Shown one piece after another: positions 7,254 through 17,989 of a stretch of 64,000 nt of DNA. The position numbers were made by a program, and so were the translations under genes. The stretch is from Streptomyces sp. 6-11-2 (GTDB lineage: Bacteria > Actinomycetota > Actinomycetes > Streptomycetales > Streptomycetaceae), in assembly GCF_006540305.1 (NCBI RefSeq), contig NZ_BJOR01000001.1:4960001-5024000 (forward strand). The letters run 5' to 3'. Below the pieces are notes generated by a model that was not told the origin of the DNA, made no database searches, and saw only the letters and a program-made list of their open reading frames with translations. The stretch's first letter is position 1. Each line of letters starts with the position of its first letter.

Positions 7254-8873
7254 ATGACTAGTCAGACCACCATCGACACGACGGGGCCGGGGGACAAAGC
7301 CCCAGCGGGCCCATCGGACCCCACGCCCGCCAAGGGGCTGCGAGGGCACCCGTGGGTCACCCTGATCACCGTCGCCGTAGGGGTCATGATGGTGGCCCTC
7401 GACGGCACCATCGTGGCCATCGCCAACCCCGTCATCGGCAAGGAACTGCACGCGACCCTCGCCGACGTGCAGTGGATCACCAACGCCTACTTCCTCGCCC
7501 TCGCGGTCTCCCTGATCACCGCGGGCAAGCTCGGTGACCGCTTCGGGCACCGGCAGACCTTCCTCATCGGCGTGACCGGCTTCGCCGCCGCCTCGGGCGC
7601 CATCGGCCTGTCGAACAGCATCGCCATGGTCATCACCTTCCGGGTCTTCCAGGGCCTGTTCGGGGCGCTGCTGATGCCGGCCGCGCTCGGCCTGCTGCGG
7701 GCCACCTTCCCGGCCGAGAAGCTGAACATGGCCATCGGCATCTGGGGCATGGTCATCGGTGCCTCCACCGCCGGCGGCCCGATCCTCGGCGGTGTGCTCG
7801 TCGAGCACGTCAACTGGCAGTCGGTGTTCTTCATCAACGTGCCCGTCGGCGTTCTCGCCCTGGTCCTGGGCCTGCTGATCCTGCTCGACCACCGCGCCGA
7901 GAACGCGCCGCGCTCCTTCGACATCCCCGGCATCGTCCTGCTCTCAGGCGCGATGTTCTGCCTGGTGTGGGCCCTGATCAAGGCTCCGGCCTGGGGCTGG
8001 GGCGACGGCACGACATGGACGTTCATCGCCGCGTCCGTGCTCGGCTTCGCCGCCTTCGCCTTCTGGGAGACGAAGGTGAAGGAGCCGCTGATCCCGCTGG
8101 CGCTGTTCCGTTCGGTCCCGCTGTCCGCCGGCGTGGTGCTCATGGTGCTGATGGCCATCGCGTTCATGGGCGGTCTGTTCTTCGTCACCTTCTACCTCCA
8201 GAACGTGCACGGGATGAGCCCGATCGAGGCGGGTACGCACCTCCTCCCGCTCACCGGCATGATGATCGTCGGCTCCCCGCTCGCGGGCTTCATGATCACC
8301 AAGGTGGGCCCGCGCATCCCGCTGGCGGGCGGCATGGCCGCCACCGCGCTCGCCATGTACGGCATGTCGACGCTCGAGACGGGCACCAGCAGCCTCACCA
8401 TGTCGCTCTGGTTCGCCCTGCTCGGCCTCGGCCTCGCCCCCGTCATGGTCGGTGCCACCGAGGTCATCGTCGGCAACGCGCCCCTGGAGCTGTCCGGTGT
8501 GGCCGGCGGGCTCCAGCAGTCCGCCATGCAGATCGGCGGCAGCCTCGGTACGGCCGTGCTGGGCGCCGTGATGGCCTCCAAGGTCAACAACGACCTGGCC
8601 GGCAACTGGAAGGACGCGGGGCTCCCGCCGCTCACCCCCGCCCAGCTGGACCAGGCCTCCGAGGCGGTCCAGTTCGGCGCGGCGCCGGTGCCGCAGGGCA
8701 CGCCCGAGATGATCGCCACGAAGATCACCACCGTCGCGCACGACACCTTCATCTCCGGCATGAGCCTCGCCTCCCTCGTCGCCGCCGCAATCGCGGCCGT
8801 GGCCGTCCTCGTGGCGCTGCTCACCAAGCGCGGGGAGAACGCGGAGGCGGGCGCGGGCGTCGGCCACATCTGA
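7254..8873 (+). CDS. MFS multidrug efflux transporter, DHA2 (EmrB/QacA) family
   Basis: A 539-aa, 14-TM proton-coupled drug exporter. Motif A is seen as GKLGDRFGHRQTFLIG after TM2, and the antiporter motif C as GGPILGGVLVEHVNWQSVFFINVPVG in TM5-6. The N-terminal 38 residues are cytosolic and Pro/Gly-rich. Length and TM pattern are normal for DHA2 pumps. It is divergent from a TetR gene that probably represses it. An open upstream extension to 7185 would run through the operator region and is rejected in favour of ATG 7254 (MTSQTTID). Confidence 0.92.
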   Translation: MTSQTTIDTTGPGDKAPAGPSDPTPAKGLRGHPWVTLITVAVGVMMVALDGTIVAIANPVIGKELHATLADVQWITNAYFLALAVSLITAGKLGDRFGHRQTFLIGVTGFAAASGAIGLSNSIAMVITFRVFQGLFGALLMPAALGLLRATFPAEKLNMAIGIWGMVIGASTAGGPILGGVLVEHVNWQSVFFINVPVGVLALVLGLLILLDHRAENAPRSFDIPGIVLLSGAMFCLVWALIKAPAWGWGDGTTWTFIAASVLGFAAFAFWETKVKEPLIPLALFRSVPLSAGVVLMVLMAIAFMGGLFFVTFYLQNVHGMSPIEAGTHLLPLTGMMIVGSPLAGFMITKVGPRIPLAGGMAATALAMYGMSTLETGTSSLTMSLWFALLGLGLAPVMVGATEVIVGNAPLELSGVAGGLQQSAMQIGGSLGTAVLGAVMASKVNNDLAGNWKDAGLPPLTPAQLDQASEAVQFGAAPVPQGTPEMIATKITTVAHDTFISGMSLASLVAAAIAAVAVLVALLTKRGENAEAGAGVGHI

Positions 8874-9055
8874 GGACCCCTTCGAGCGGCGGAGTTCGCC
8901 CGTCAGGGTGACTCCGCCGACGATCCCTGGATTTCGGCCCGCTTCGCAGGTGACAGTGGGTCAAGTCCTCCGCAGAGGACGGGGGAGAAGCGGCCGCGGC
9001 GCGCCGCCGGTGGGGAGCGGCGTGCGGGCGGCTTCGGCGGCCGGAACCGGGGTGC

Positions 9056-9250
9056 GCGATCGCCGGCTTCTTCGCGCTGGGCATCGTCCTCGGCCCGGCG
9101 GCGGTCGTCTGCGGCCGGCTCGCGATGGGCCGCACCTGGACGGGCGGCCGCTCGCTCCCGGCGCTGGTCGCCGTGGTCCTGGGCGCCATCGACACGCTCC
9201 TGGCCGTCGTCCGGCTTGCCGGAGCGGCGACCCCGGGCAACGGCCTGTTC
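9056..9250 (+). pseudogene. Remnant of a small DUF4190-like membrane protein
   Basis: In frame 2 the translation AIAGFFALGIVLGPAAVVCGRLAMGR, then SLPALVAVVLGAIDTLLAV, resembles the two transmembrane hairpins of DUF4190 proteins. No credible start codon or upstream half exists in that frame, and the frame runs on through the aceE terminator into nonsense. It is most likely a decayed gene end. The call rests on resemblance only. Confidence 0.35.
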
Positions 9251-9283
9251 CGACACCGGAAAACCTGTTCTGACACCGGAAAA
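9244..9283. repeat. Tandem 20-bp duplication
   Basis: Two adjacent 20-bp units (9244-9263 and 9264-9283, beginning CCTGTTC and ending CACCGGAAAA) differ at one base. The second unit supplies the left foot of the aceE terminator stem, so this looks like a slippage duplication beside the hairpin. Confidence 0.6.
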
Positions 9284-9326
9284 GGGAGGGCAGCGGACCG
9301 ATGGCCCGCCGCCCTCCCTTTTCCGG
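9277..9326 (-). terminator. aceE transcription terminator
   Basis: A long perfect inverted repeat (CCGGAAAAGGGAGGGC at 9277-9292, its complement at 9311-9326) is extended inward by a few pairs. It lies about 28 nt past the aceE stop codon. For the minus-strand transcript the 3' arm ends in a short A/U-containing stretch. Confidence 0.8.
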
Positions 9327-9353
9327 TTTCCGGCTCCAGACGTTTCTCCGGCT

Positions 9354-12101
<2,748 letters not shown>

Positions 12102-12515
12102 GCTGTTCCTTACCTGTCAGAGGGCTGACATGTCTGGGGCGTATCTGGGTTCGTTCTGTTGGTTTCCTGAGTTCCTGTAGGTTTGTCTGCCTGTGCCTGC
12201 ACCGTTCCCCATCGTGTACCTCGCGCAAGCCGCACGTCATCTCTACCGCGAGGTAACCCTGGGGTTTCATCGGGCGTCCCCTGCCCGGACGCGTGCTCCC
12301 GAACACGCGAACCGGACAGAACGGTGTGGTGTGTGTCACCGCTGATCGCGATACCGTGTCAGGAGTTGCGGCGACACAGCCGGGATCGTCACCGTTTCGG
12401 CGGTCTGAACCGCCGGGTACTTGCGCGATCCGGCCCGCCCGTGTGGACTACGGCCAATGCTTCGCGCACGCGCGTGGCTGAAGACCTAAATCGCAACATC
12501 ATCAGGAGGCAACCC
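12102..12515. other. Divergent intergenic region aceE / DUF3052
   Basis: This 414-bp stretch holds no convincing gene. It must carry the promoters of aceE (leftward) and of the DUF3052 gene (rightward). A small perfect hairpin, GGCGGT/ACCGCC with a CTGA loop, is at 12399-12414. The 60 bp before the DUF3052 start are A-rich for this genome. No riboswitch or repressor palindrome was recognised. Confidence 0.6.
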
Positions 12516-12953
12516 GTGAGCGCGACCGCGGACCACGCGGAGGAGCGGACTAACCCGGCCGCCAGGCTGGGATTCCAGCCCGGGCAGGTGGTCCAGGAGA
12601 TCGGCTACGACGACGACGTCGACCAGGACCTCCGCGAGGCCATCGAGGAAACGAGCGGCAGCGAGCTCGTGGACGAGGACTACGACGACGTGGCCGACGC
12701 CGTGGTGCTGTGGTTCCGCGACGACGACGGCGACCTGACGGATGCGCTGGTGGACGCCACCACGTACATCGAAGAGGGTGGCGCGATCCTGCTCCTCACA
12801 CCGAAGACGGGCCGTTCGGGCTACGTGGAGCCGAGCGACATCTCGGAAGCCGCGACCACGGCGGGTCTGTCGGCGAGCAAGAGCGTCAGCGTCGGCAAGG
12901 ACTGGAGCGGCAGCCGCCTCGCGACGCCCAAGGCAGCCAAGTCCAAGAAGTAG
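12516..12953 (+). CDS. DUF3052 family protein
   Basis: A 145-aa acidic protein beginning at GTG 12516, six nt after a consensus AGGAGG. The conserved actinobacterial DUF3052 core is obvious: ARLGFQPGQVVQEIGYDDDVD, VVLWFRDDDGDLTDALVDA and ILLLTPKTGRSGYVEPSDISEAA.TAGL. The C-terminus is Lys-rich (KAAKSKK). No function is established for the family that I can cite. It lies next to aceE and upstream of the peroxiredoxin, an order I recall as conserved in streptomycetes. A terminator follows. Confidence 0.88.
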   Translation: MSATADHAEERTNPAARLGFQPGQVVQEIGYDDDVDQDLREAIEETSGSELVDEDYDDVADAVVLWFRDDDGDLTDALVDATTYIEEGGAILLLTPKTGRSGYVEPSDISEAATTAGLSASKSVSVGKDWSGSRLATPKAAKSKK

Positions 12954-12975
12954 CTCCACCTCGTCCCAGGACCCC

Positions 12976-13003
12976 GGACGGGCCGACTCGTGTCGGCCCG
13001 TCC
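12976..13003 (+). terminator. Hairpin terminator after the DUF3052 gene
   Basis: A perfect 12-bp stem, GGACGGGCCGAC paired with GTCGGCCCGTCC, with loop TCGT, starts 22 nt past the stop codon. It separates this gene from the peroxiredoxin gene. Confidence 0.8.
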
Positions 13004-13071
13004 GTCGGCTTGCGGTGATCACTGCGTAGGGTGGTATCACCCGAACAGTCCCACCGAAGGGAAGCAGGACG

Positions 13072-13530
13072 ATGGCGATCCAGGTCGGCGACAAGGCGCC
13101 CGACTTCGAACTCAAGGACAACCACGGCCGGACCGTGAAGCTGTCCGACTTCCGCGGCGAGAAGAACGTGGTGCTGCTCTTCTACCCGTTCGCCTTCACC
13201 GGTGTGTGCACCGGCGAGCTGTGCGCCCTGCGCGACAACCTGCCGAAGTTCGTCAACGACGACACCCAGCTGCTCGCCGTCTCCAACGACTCCATCCACA
13301 CCCTGCGCGTCTTCGGCGAGCAGGAGGGCCTGGAGTACCCGCTGCTGAGCGATTTCTGGCCGCACGGCAACACTTCGCGCGCCTACGGCGTCTTCGACGA
13401 GGGCAAGGGCTGCGCGGTGCGCGGCACCTTCATCATCGACAAGGAGGGCGTCGTGCGCTGGACCGTGGTCAACGGCCTGCCGGACGCGCGCGACCTCAAC
13501 GACTACGTGAAGGCGCTCGACACCCTGTGA
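13072..13530 (+). CDS. AhpE-like peroxiredoxin
   Basis: A 152-aa thiol peroxidase reducing hydrogen peroxide, peroxynitrite or organic peroxides in the cytosol. The peroxidatic Cys46 lies in [18 protein letters not shown], with the supporting PxxxT/SxxC arrangement and Arg118 region ([17 protein letters not shown]). Length and sequence are closest to mycobacterial AhpE, a 1-Cys enzyme; the extra Cys51 could permit a different resolving chemistry. ATG 13072 follows GGAAGCAGGACG. It is upstream of the Ter locus but has its own intergenic region, so co-regulation with it is only inferred. Confidence 0.9.
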   Translation: MAIQVGDKAPDFELKDNHGRTVKLSDFRGEKNVVLLFYPFAFTGVCTGELCALRDNLPKFVNDDTQLLAVSNDSIHTLRVFGEQEGLEYPLLSDFWPHGNTSRAYGVFDEGKGCAVRGTFIIDKEGVVRWTVVNGLPDARDLNDYVKALDTL

Positions 13531-13665
13531 CCCGGTGTCCCCGACACCTGTGATTCTTCGGCTCCAGGGCCTGCGTGGCGCGGGAACCCGTCACTAGGAT
13601 CGAGTCGTTGATCCCATATCCGATGCACGACGGGGCTTCCGCCCCCGGACACCAATGGAGGACTC

Positions 13666-14241
13666 GTGGGAGTCAGCCTCAGCAAGGGCGGCAACGTATC
13701 GCTGACGAAGGAGGCCCCGGGCCTGACCGCGGTCCTCGTCGGCCTGGGCTGGGACGCCCGCACCACGACCGGCAGCGACTTCGACCTCGACGCCAGCGCG
13801 CTGCTGCTGAACAACTCCGGCAAGGTGGTCAGCGACCAGCACTTCGTCTTCTTCAACAACCTCAAGAGCCCGGACGGCTCGGTCGAGCACACCGGTGACA
13901 ACCTCACCGGTGAGGGCGAGGGCGACGACGAGACGATCAAGGTCAACCTGGCCGGCGTCCCGGCCGACGTCGACAAGATCGTCTTCCCGGTCTCGATCTA
14001 CGACGCCGAGAACCGCCAGCAGTCCTTCGGACAGGTGCGCAACGCCTACATCCGCGTGGTGAACCAGGCCGGCGGCCAGGAGATCGCACGGTACGACCTC
14101 AGCGAGGACGCCTCCACCGAGACGGCCATGGTCTTCGGCGAGCTGTACCGCCACGGCGCGGAGTGGAAGTTCCGCGCCATCGGCCAGGGCTACGCGTCGG
14201 GCCTGCGCGGTATCGCGCAGGACTTCGGCGTGAACGTCTGA
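13666..14241 (+). CDS. terD: TerD family stress protein
   Basis: A 191-aa calcium-binding cytoplasmic protein of the tellurite-resistance/stress family (TerD/TerE/CABP). Both acidic sites are intact: [11 protein letters not shown] near the N-terminus and [16 protein letters not shown] at about residues 73-88. The terminal [31 protein letters not shown] is the family signature. The GTG start at 13666 follows GGAG. It is the first of two adjacent paralogues, separated from the second by a terminator hairpin, so the downstream genes may depend on a second promoter or on readthrough. Confidence 0.95.
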   Translation: MGVSLSKGGNVSLTKEAPGLTAVLVGLGWDARTTTGSDFDLDASALLLNNSGKVVSDQHFVFFNNLKSPDGSVEHTGDNLTGEGEGDDETIKVNLAGVPADVDKIVFPVSIYDAENRQQSFGQVRNAYIRVVNQAGGQEIARYDLSEDASTETAMVFGELYRHGAEWKFRAIGQGYASGLRGIAQDFGVNV

Positions 14242-14279
14242 GTCCAGGTCTGCACGGCTTCGCACCAATCCCGACCCGT

Positions 14280-14309
14280 CCGGCGCCGCGCGTTTCAGCG
14301 CGGCGCCGG
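14280..14309 (+). terminator. Hairpin between the two terD genes
   Basis: An 11-bp perfect stem (CCGGCGCCGCG with CGCGGCGCCGG) with an 8-nt loop begins 38 nt after the first terD stop. It could terminate transcription or stabilise the terD mRNA. Confidence 0.7.
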
Positions 14310-14356
14310 ACGCGCAGGACAACCACACAGGCACCACCTCGGGGAGGACCAGCATC

Positions 14357-14935
14357 ATGGGCGTCACGCTCGCCAAGGGAGGCAATGTCTCCCTCTCCAA
14401 AGCCGCACCGAACCTGACCAACGTCATGGTCGGACTCGGCTGGGAGGAGCGCTCCACCACCGGAGCCCCCTTCGACCTCGACGCCAGCGCGTTGCTGTGC
14501 AGCGGCGCCAACCGGGTGCTGGGCGACGACTGGTTCGTGTTCTACAACCAGCTCACGAGCCCGGACGGCTCGGTGGAGCACACCGGTGACAACCTCACCG
14601 GTGAGGGCGAGGGCGACGACGAGACGATCCTGGTGGACCTCACCAGGGTGCCGGCGCAGTGCGAGAAGATCGTCTTCCCGGTCTCCATCCACATGGCCGA
14701 CGAGCGCGGCCAGACTTTCGGCCAGGTCTCCAACGCCTTCATCCGCGTGGTCAACCAGGCGGACGGCGCGGAACTCGCCCGCTACGACCTGAGCGAGGAC
14801 GCCAGCACCGAAACCGCCATGATCTTCGGCGAGCTCTACCGCTACCACGGCGAATGGAAATTCCGTGCCGTGGGCCAGGGGTACGCGTCGGGACTGCGCG
14901 GGATCGCTCTAGACTTCGGGGTCAACGTTTCGTAA
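14357..14935 (+). CDS. terD: TerD family stress protein
   Basis: A 192-aa paralogue of the preceding gene with the same calcium-site motifs ([10 protein letters not shown] and [16 protein letters not shown]) and C-terminal [27 protein letters not shown] 73-nt stretch (14557-14629) differs from the first copy (13866-13938) at a single base, suggesting recent duplication or gene conversion. ATG 14357 follows GGGGAGGACC. The terC gene begins 51 bp downstream, so the two are probably co-transcribed. Known TerD and TerC proteins act together at the inner membrane face. Confidence 0.95.
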   Translation: MGVTLAKGGNVSLSKAAPNLTNVMVGLGWEERSTTGAPFDLDASALLCSGANRVLGDDWFVFYNQLTSPDGSVEHTGDNLTGEGEGDDETILVDLTRVPAQCEKIVFPVSIHMADERGQTFGQVSNAFIRVVNQADGAELARYDLSEDASTETAMIFGELYRYHGEWKFRAVGQGYASGLRGIALDFGVNVS

Positions 14936-14986
14936 AGGCATGTGCGGCGCGGGGGAGACCCGTACCGGATACGGATTGGGTAGCCA

Positions 14987-16135
14987 GTGCTTCTGAAAAC
15001 ATTCGGCTGGTCGTTCGCGGTCACCGCGCTCGGCCTGGCCGCGGCGGTCTTGTACGGGGGGTGGACCGCCTTCGGGATCGTGGCGATCCTGTCCATCCTC
15101 GAGATCTCGCTGTCCTTCGACAACGCGGTCGTCAACGCCGGAATCCTGAAGAAGATGAACGCCTTCTGGCAGAAGATCTTCCTCACGGTCGGTGTGCTCA
15201 TCGCGGTCTTCGGCATGCGGCTGGTCTTCCCCGTCGTCATCGTCGCCATCACCGCCAAGATGGGCCCCATCGAGGCCGTCGACCTCGCGCTCAACAACAA
15301 GGACCGCTACCAGCAGCTGGTCACGGACGCCCACCCGGCGATCGCCGCGTTCGGTGGCATGTTCCTGCTGATGATCTTCCTGGACTTCATCTTCGAGGAC
15401 CGGGACATCAAGTGGCTGCACTGGATCGAGCGGCCGCTCGCCAAGCTCGGCAAGATCGACATGCTGTCGGTCTGCATCGCCCTGGCCGTGCTGCTCATCA
15501 CCTCCTTCACCTTCGCCGCCAACGCCCACCAGCACGGCGGCGCGCACATCGACAAGGCGCAGACGGTGCTGATCGCCGGCATCGCCGGTCTGATCACGTA
15601 CATGGTCGTCGGCGGACTGTCCGGCTACTTCGAGGACAAGCTCGAGGAAGAGGAGGAACGCGAGCACGAGGAGGAGGAAGAGGCCGCGCGCACCGGCAAG
15701 AAGCGCTCGGCGGTCGCCCTGGCCGGCAAGGCCGCGTTCTTCATGTTCCTCTACCTCGAGGTGCTCGACGCCTCCTTCTCCTTCGACGGCGTGATCGGCG
15801 CCTTCGCCATCACCAACGACATCGTCCTGATGGCCCTCGGCCTCGGCATCGGCGCCATGTACGTCCGTTCGCTCACGGTCTACCTGGTCCGCCAGGGCAC
15901 CCTCGACGACTACGTCTACCTGGAGCACGGCGCGCACTACGCGATCGGCGCGCTGGCCGTGATCCTCATGGTCACCATCCAGTACGAGATCAACGAGGTG
16001 ATCACCGGCCTGGTCGGCGTGGTCCTCATCGCCTGGTCCTTCTGGTCCTCGGTGCGCCGCAACCGCGCCCTGGCGGCGGCCGAGACGAGCGCCGCGGGGG
16101 CGGACGCGCAGAGCGAGGTCTCCTCAGGGGTGTGA
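14987..16135 (+). CDS. terC: TerC-type integral membrane protein (DUF475 family)
   Basis: A 382-aa polytopic membrane protein with about 8-9 hydrophobic helices. The TerC/YkoY charged motifs occur twice: LEISLSFDNAVVNAG (around residues 38-52) and LEVLDASFSFDGVIGAF (around 258-274). They place acidic residues in the membrane, consistent with a metal-ion role. Between them is a long cytoplasmic acidic segment, EDKLEEEEEREHEEEEEAA, which could bind cations or partner TerD proteins. GTG 14987 is the start. A large hairpin follows the gene. Confidence 0.93.
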   Translation: MLLKTFGWSFAVTALGLAAAVLYGGWTAFGIVAILSILEISLSFDNAVVNAGILKKMNAFWQKIFLTVGVLIAVFGMRLVFPVVIVAITAKMGPIEAVDLALNNKDRYQQLVTDAHPAIAAFGGMFLLMIFLDFIFEDRDIKWLHWIERPLAKLGKIDMLSVCIALAVLLITSFTFAANAHQHGGAHIDKAQTVLIAGIAGLITYMVVGGLSGYFEDKLEEEEEREHEEEEEAARTGKKRSAVALAGKAAFFMFLYLEVLDASFSFDGVIGAFAITNDIVLMALGLGIGAMYVRSLTVYLVRQGTLDDYVYLEHGAHYAIGALAVILMVTIQYEINEVITGLVGVVLIAWSFWSSVRRNRALAAAETSAAGADAQSEVSSGV

Positions 16136-16165
16136 CAGCCCTCCGGGTGAGGGAACGCTCTTGTG

Positions 16166-16215
16166 CGGGGCGGCCGACGAGGACCGGGTCGAACCGGTCC
16201 TTCGGGGCCGCCCCG
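16166..16215 (+). terminator. Compound hairpin terminator after terC
   Basis: An outer 9-bp stem (GGGGCGGCC / GGCCGCCCC) encloses a perfect inner 8-bp stem (AGGACCGG / CCGGTCCT), starting 31 nt past the terC stop. Confidence 0.7.
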
Positions 16216-16258
16216 TCGCATGGGTCCGGTGTGCGGTGAACTGGGGGCGGAAAGGGAC

Positions 16259-16996
16259 ATGGGCTTCTTCGACGGTCTGCTGGGAGGACGCGCGGCCGAC
16301 TTCGACTCGGGCAGCGCCTCGTCCAACGCGATCGAGCTGACCAAGCGGCACCATCAGGTGTCGCTGACCAAGCAGGGCGCGGCCACCGGGCATCTGCGCG
16401 TCAACCTGACCTGGCGGATGCGCACCTCGGACTTCGACGGTCCGGCCCGGCAGAGCCTGCTGCGGCACCCGTTCAAGGCGCTCAAGCCGCCGGAGGTGCA
16501 AGGGCACAGCCAGAGCATGGTCAACGTCGACCTCGACCTCGGCTGCATGTACGAGCTGTCCGACGGCACCAAGGGCGTCGTGCAGCCCCTCGGCGGCTTC
16601 CTCGGCGACGTGAACGCACCGCCGTACGTCAAGCTCAGCGGCGACGACCGGTTCGGGTCCGCGTCCGGCGAGACCATGTACATCAACCTCGACCACCGGG
16701 ACGAGATCAAACGGCTGCTGGTCTTCGTCTACATCTACGACCAGACACCCGCCTTCGACCGCACCCACGCGATCGTCACGATGTATCCGAGCAACGGCCC
16801 GCGCATCGAGATCGGCCTCGACGAACGCCACCCGCAGGCACGCTCGTGCGCGGTGGTCCTGATCGAGAACGTCAAGGGCGAACTGGTCGTCCGCCGCGAG
16901 GTCAAGTTCGTCTACGGCTTCCAGTCGGAACTGGACCGCCTGTACGGCTGGGGCCTCCAGTGGGGGCGGGGCTACAAGTCCAAGGCGGACCGGTAG
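16259..16996 (+). CDS. TerD-superfamily protein (TerA-like)
   Basis: A 245-aa protein starting MGFFDGLLGGRAADFDSGSASSNAIELTKRHHQVSLTKQG, the pattern of tellurium-resistance TerA-like members of the TerD superfamily. The core NVDLDLGCMYELSDG..GVVQPLGG and the C-terminal RREVKFVYGFQSELDRLYGWGLQWGRGYKSK are consistent. It lacks the [13 protein letters not shown] calcium loop of the true TerD paralogues. ATG 16259 follows GGAAAGGG. It converges at 30 bp on another TerD-like gene. Confidence 0.85.
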   Translation: MGFFDGLLGGRAADFDSGSASSNAIELTKRHHQVSLTKQGAATGHLRVNLTWRMRTSDFDGPARQSLLRHPFKALKPPEVQGHSQSMVNVDLDLGCMYELSDGTKGVVQPLGGFLGDVNAPPYVKLSGDDRFGSASGETMYINLDHRDEIKRLLVFVYIYDQTPAFDRTHAIVTMYPSNGPRIEIGLDERHPQARSCAVVLIENVKGELVVRREVKFVYGFQSELDRLYGWGLQWGRGYKSKADR

Positions 16997-17026
16997 CGCG
17001 AGCCGGGCTACCCCCGGCCGTACCGC

Positions 17027-17818
17027 CTACCGTCCGATGAACTGCGGCCCCTGCGGCGGCAGCCGGAACTCCGGGTCGGGCGCGGCCGCCACCGGCGGGG
17101 GATACCCGTACCCGGACGGGGCCGTGGCCGCCACCGGCTGCTGCGGGTAGCTGTACACCGGCTGCGGATACCCGTAGGCCGGCTGAGCCGCCGAGGGCAC
17201 CTGCACGGGCTGCTCCGGCGGCAGCGGCTGCGCGGCCGGAGCGGCGCCCGCGCCCTGCGAGCCCTGCGCCTCCTCCGACTCGTCCACCGAGATGCCGAAG
17301 TCCGTGGCGAGGCCCTTCAGGCCGTTCGAGTAGCCCTCGCCGAGCGCGCGGAACTTCCAACCGTCGCCCCGCCGGTACAGCTCACCGCAGATCAGCGCGG
17401 TCTCCTGGCCGGTCTCCGGTTTGATGTCGAAGTAGGCCAGCGGCTCCTCATCGGCGGCCGTCGCGTCGTACAGCAGGATGCGCAGTCCCTGTACGACGTC
17501 GAAGGCGACGCCGTCCGCCGAGGCGACCAGCAGGATCCGGAGCACGTCCGGGTCCAGCCCGGCGAGATCCGTCTGGACCGTGTCCGTCAGGCCGTCGGCG
17601 ACCCGCTTCTTGCCCAGCCGCCAGACCTTCCCGGACGGATGCCGCGGCTGGTTGTAGAAGACGAAGTCCTCGTCGGAGCGCACACGGCCGCCGGGACCCA
17701 GGACCAGCGCGGAGGCGTCGACGTCCGGGATGCCCTGCCCGGGCGTCCAGCGCACCACGGCCCGTACCGTGGTGACGTCCAGCGGGACGTTCGACCCTTT
17801 CAGCATCGCGTGCGTCAT
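17027..17818 (-). CDS. TerD-domain protein with Pro/Tyr/Gln-rich tail
   Basis: A 263-aa protein. Residues 1-175 are a TerD domain (MLKGSNVPLDV, VDASALVLGPGGRVRSDEDFVFYNQ, GELYRRGDGWKFRALGEGYSNGLKGLATDFGISV). The second calcium loop of TerD is replaced by VWRLGKKRVADGLTDTV, so at least one metal site is lost. Residues 176-263 form a low-complexity tail with repeated AYGYPQP / YSYPQQ / GYGYPPP motifs, a likely protein-interaction region. It faces the opposite way from the rest of the Ter locus and is divergent from the CitE-like gene. Confidence 0.9.
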   Translation of the reverse strand: MTHAMLKGSNVPLDVTTVRAVVRWTPGQGIPDVDASALVLGPGGRVRSDEDFVFYNQPRHPSGKVWRLGKKRVADGLTDTVQTDLAGLDPDVLRILLVASADGVAFDVVQGLRILLYDATAADEEPLAYFDIKPETGQETALICGELYRRGDGWKFRALGEGYSNGLKGLATDFGISVDESEEAQGSQGAGAAPAAQPLPPEQPVQVPSAAQPAYGYPQPVYSYPQQPVAATAPSGYGYPPPVAAAPDPEFRLPPQGPQFIGR

Positions 17819-17857
17819 GCGGTCATCCTGCCTTCTCCGTCCTGGTCACGACAACGC

Positions 17858-17897
17858 GGGGCATGGACACGGCCGGGTTACCTGAAATTCATGCCCC
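17858..17897. promoter_or_regulatory. Inverted repeat in the divergent TerD/CitE promoter region
   Basis: GGGGCATG (17858-17865) and its complement CATGCCCC (17890-17897) are separated by 24 bp. They lie between the divergent TerD-like and CitE-like genes. They could be a spaced operator shared by the two halves of the Ter locus; a weak hairpin is the alternative. Confidence 0.4.
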
Positions 17898-17989
17898 ACG
17901 GGAACCTCGGACATGGATTCGTACGTACTATTACCGGCCACCTTTTGACAGTCTTCGCAGGCCGCTCGATGCGCCACGGGGGGAGCTTC

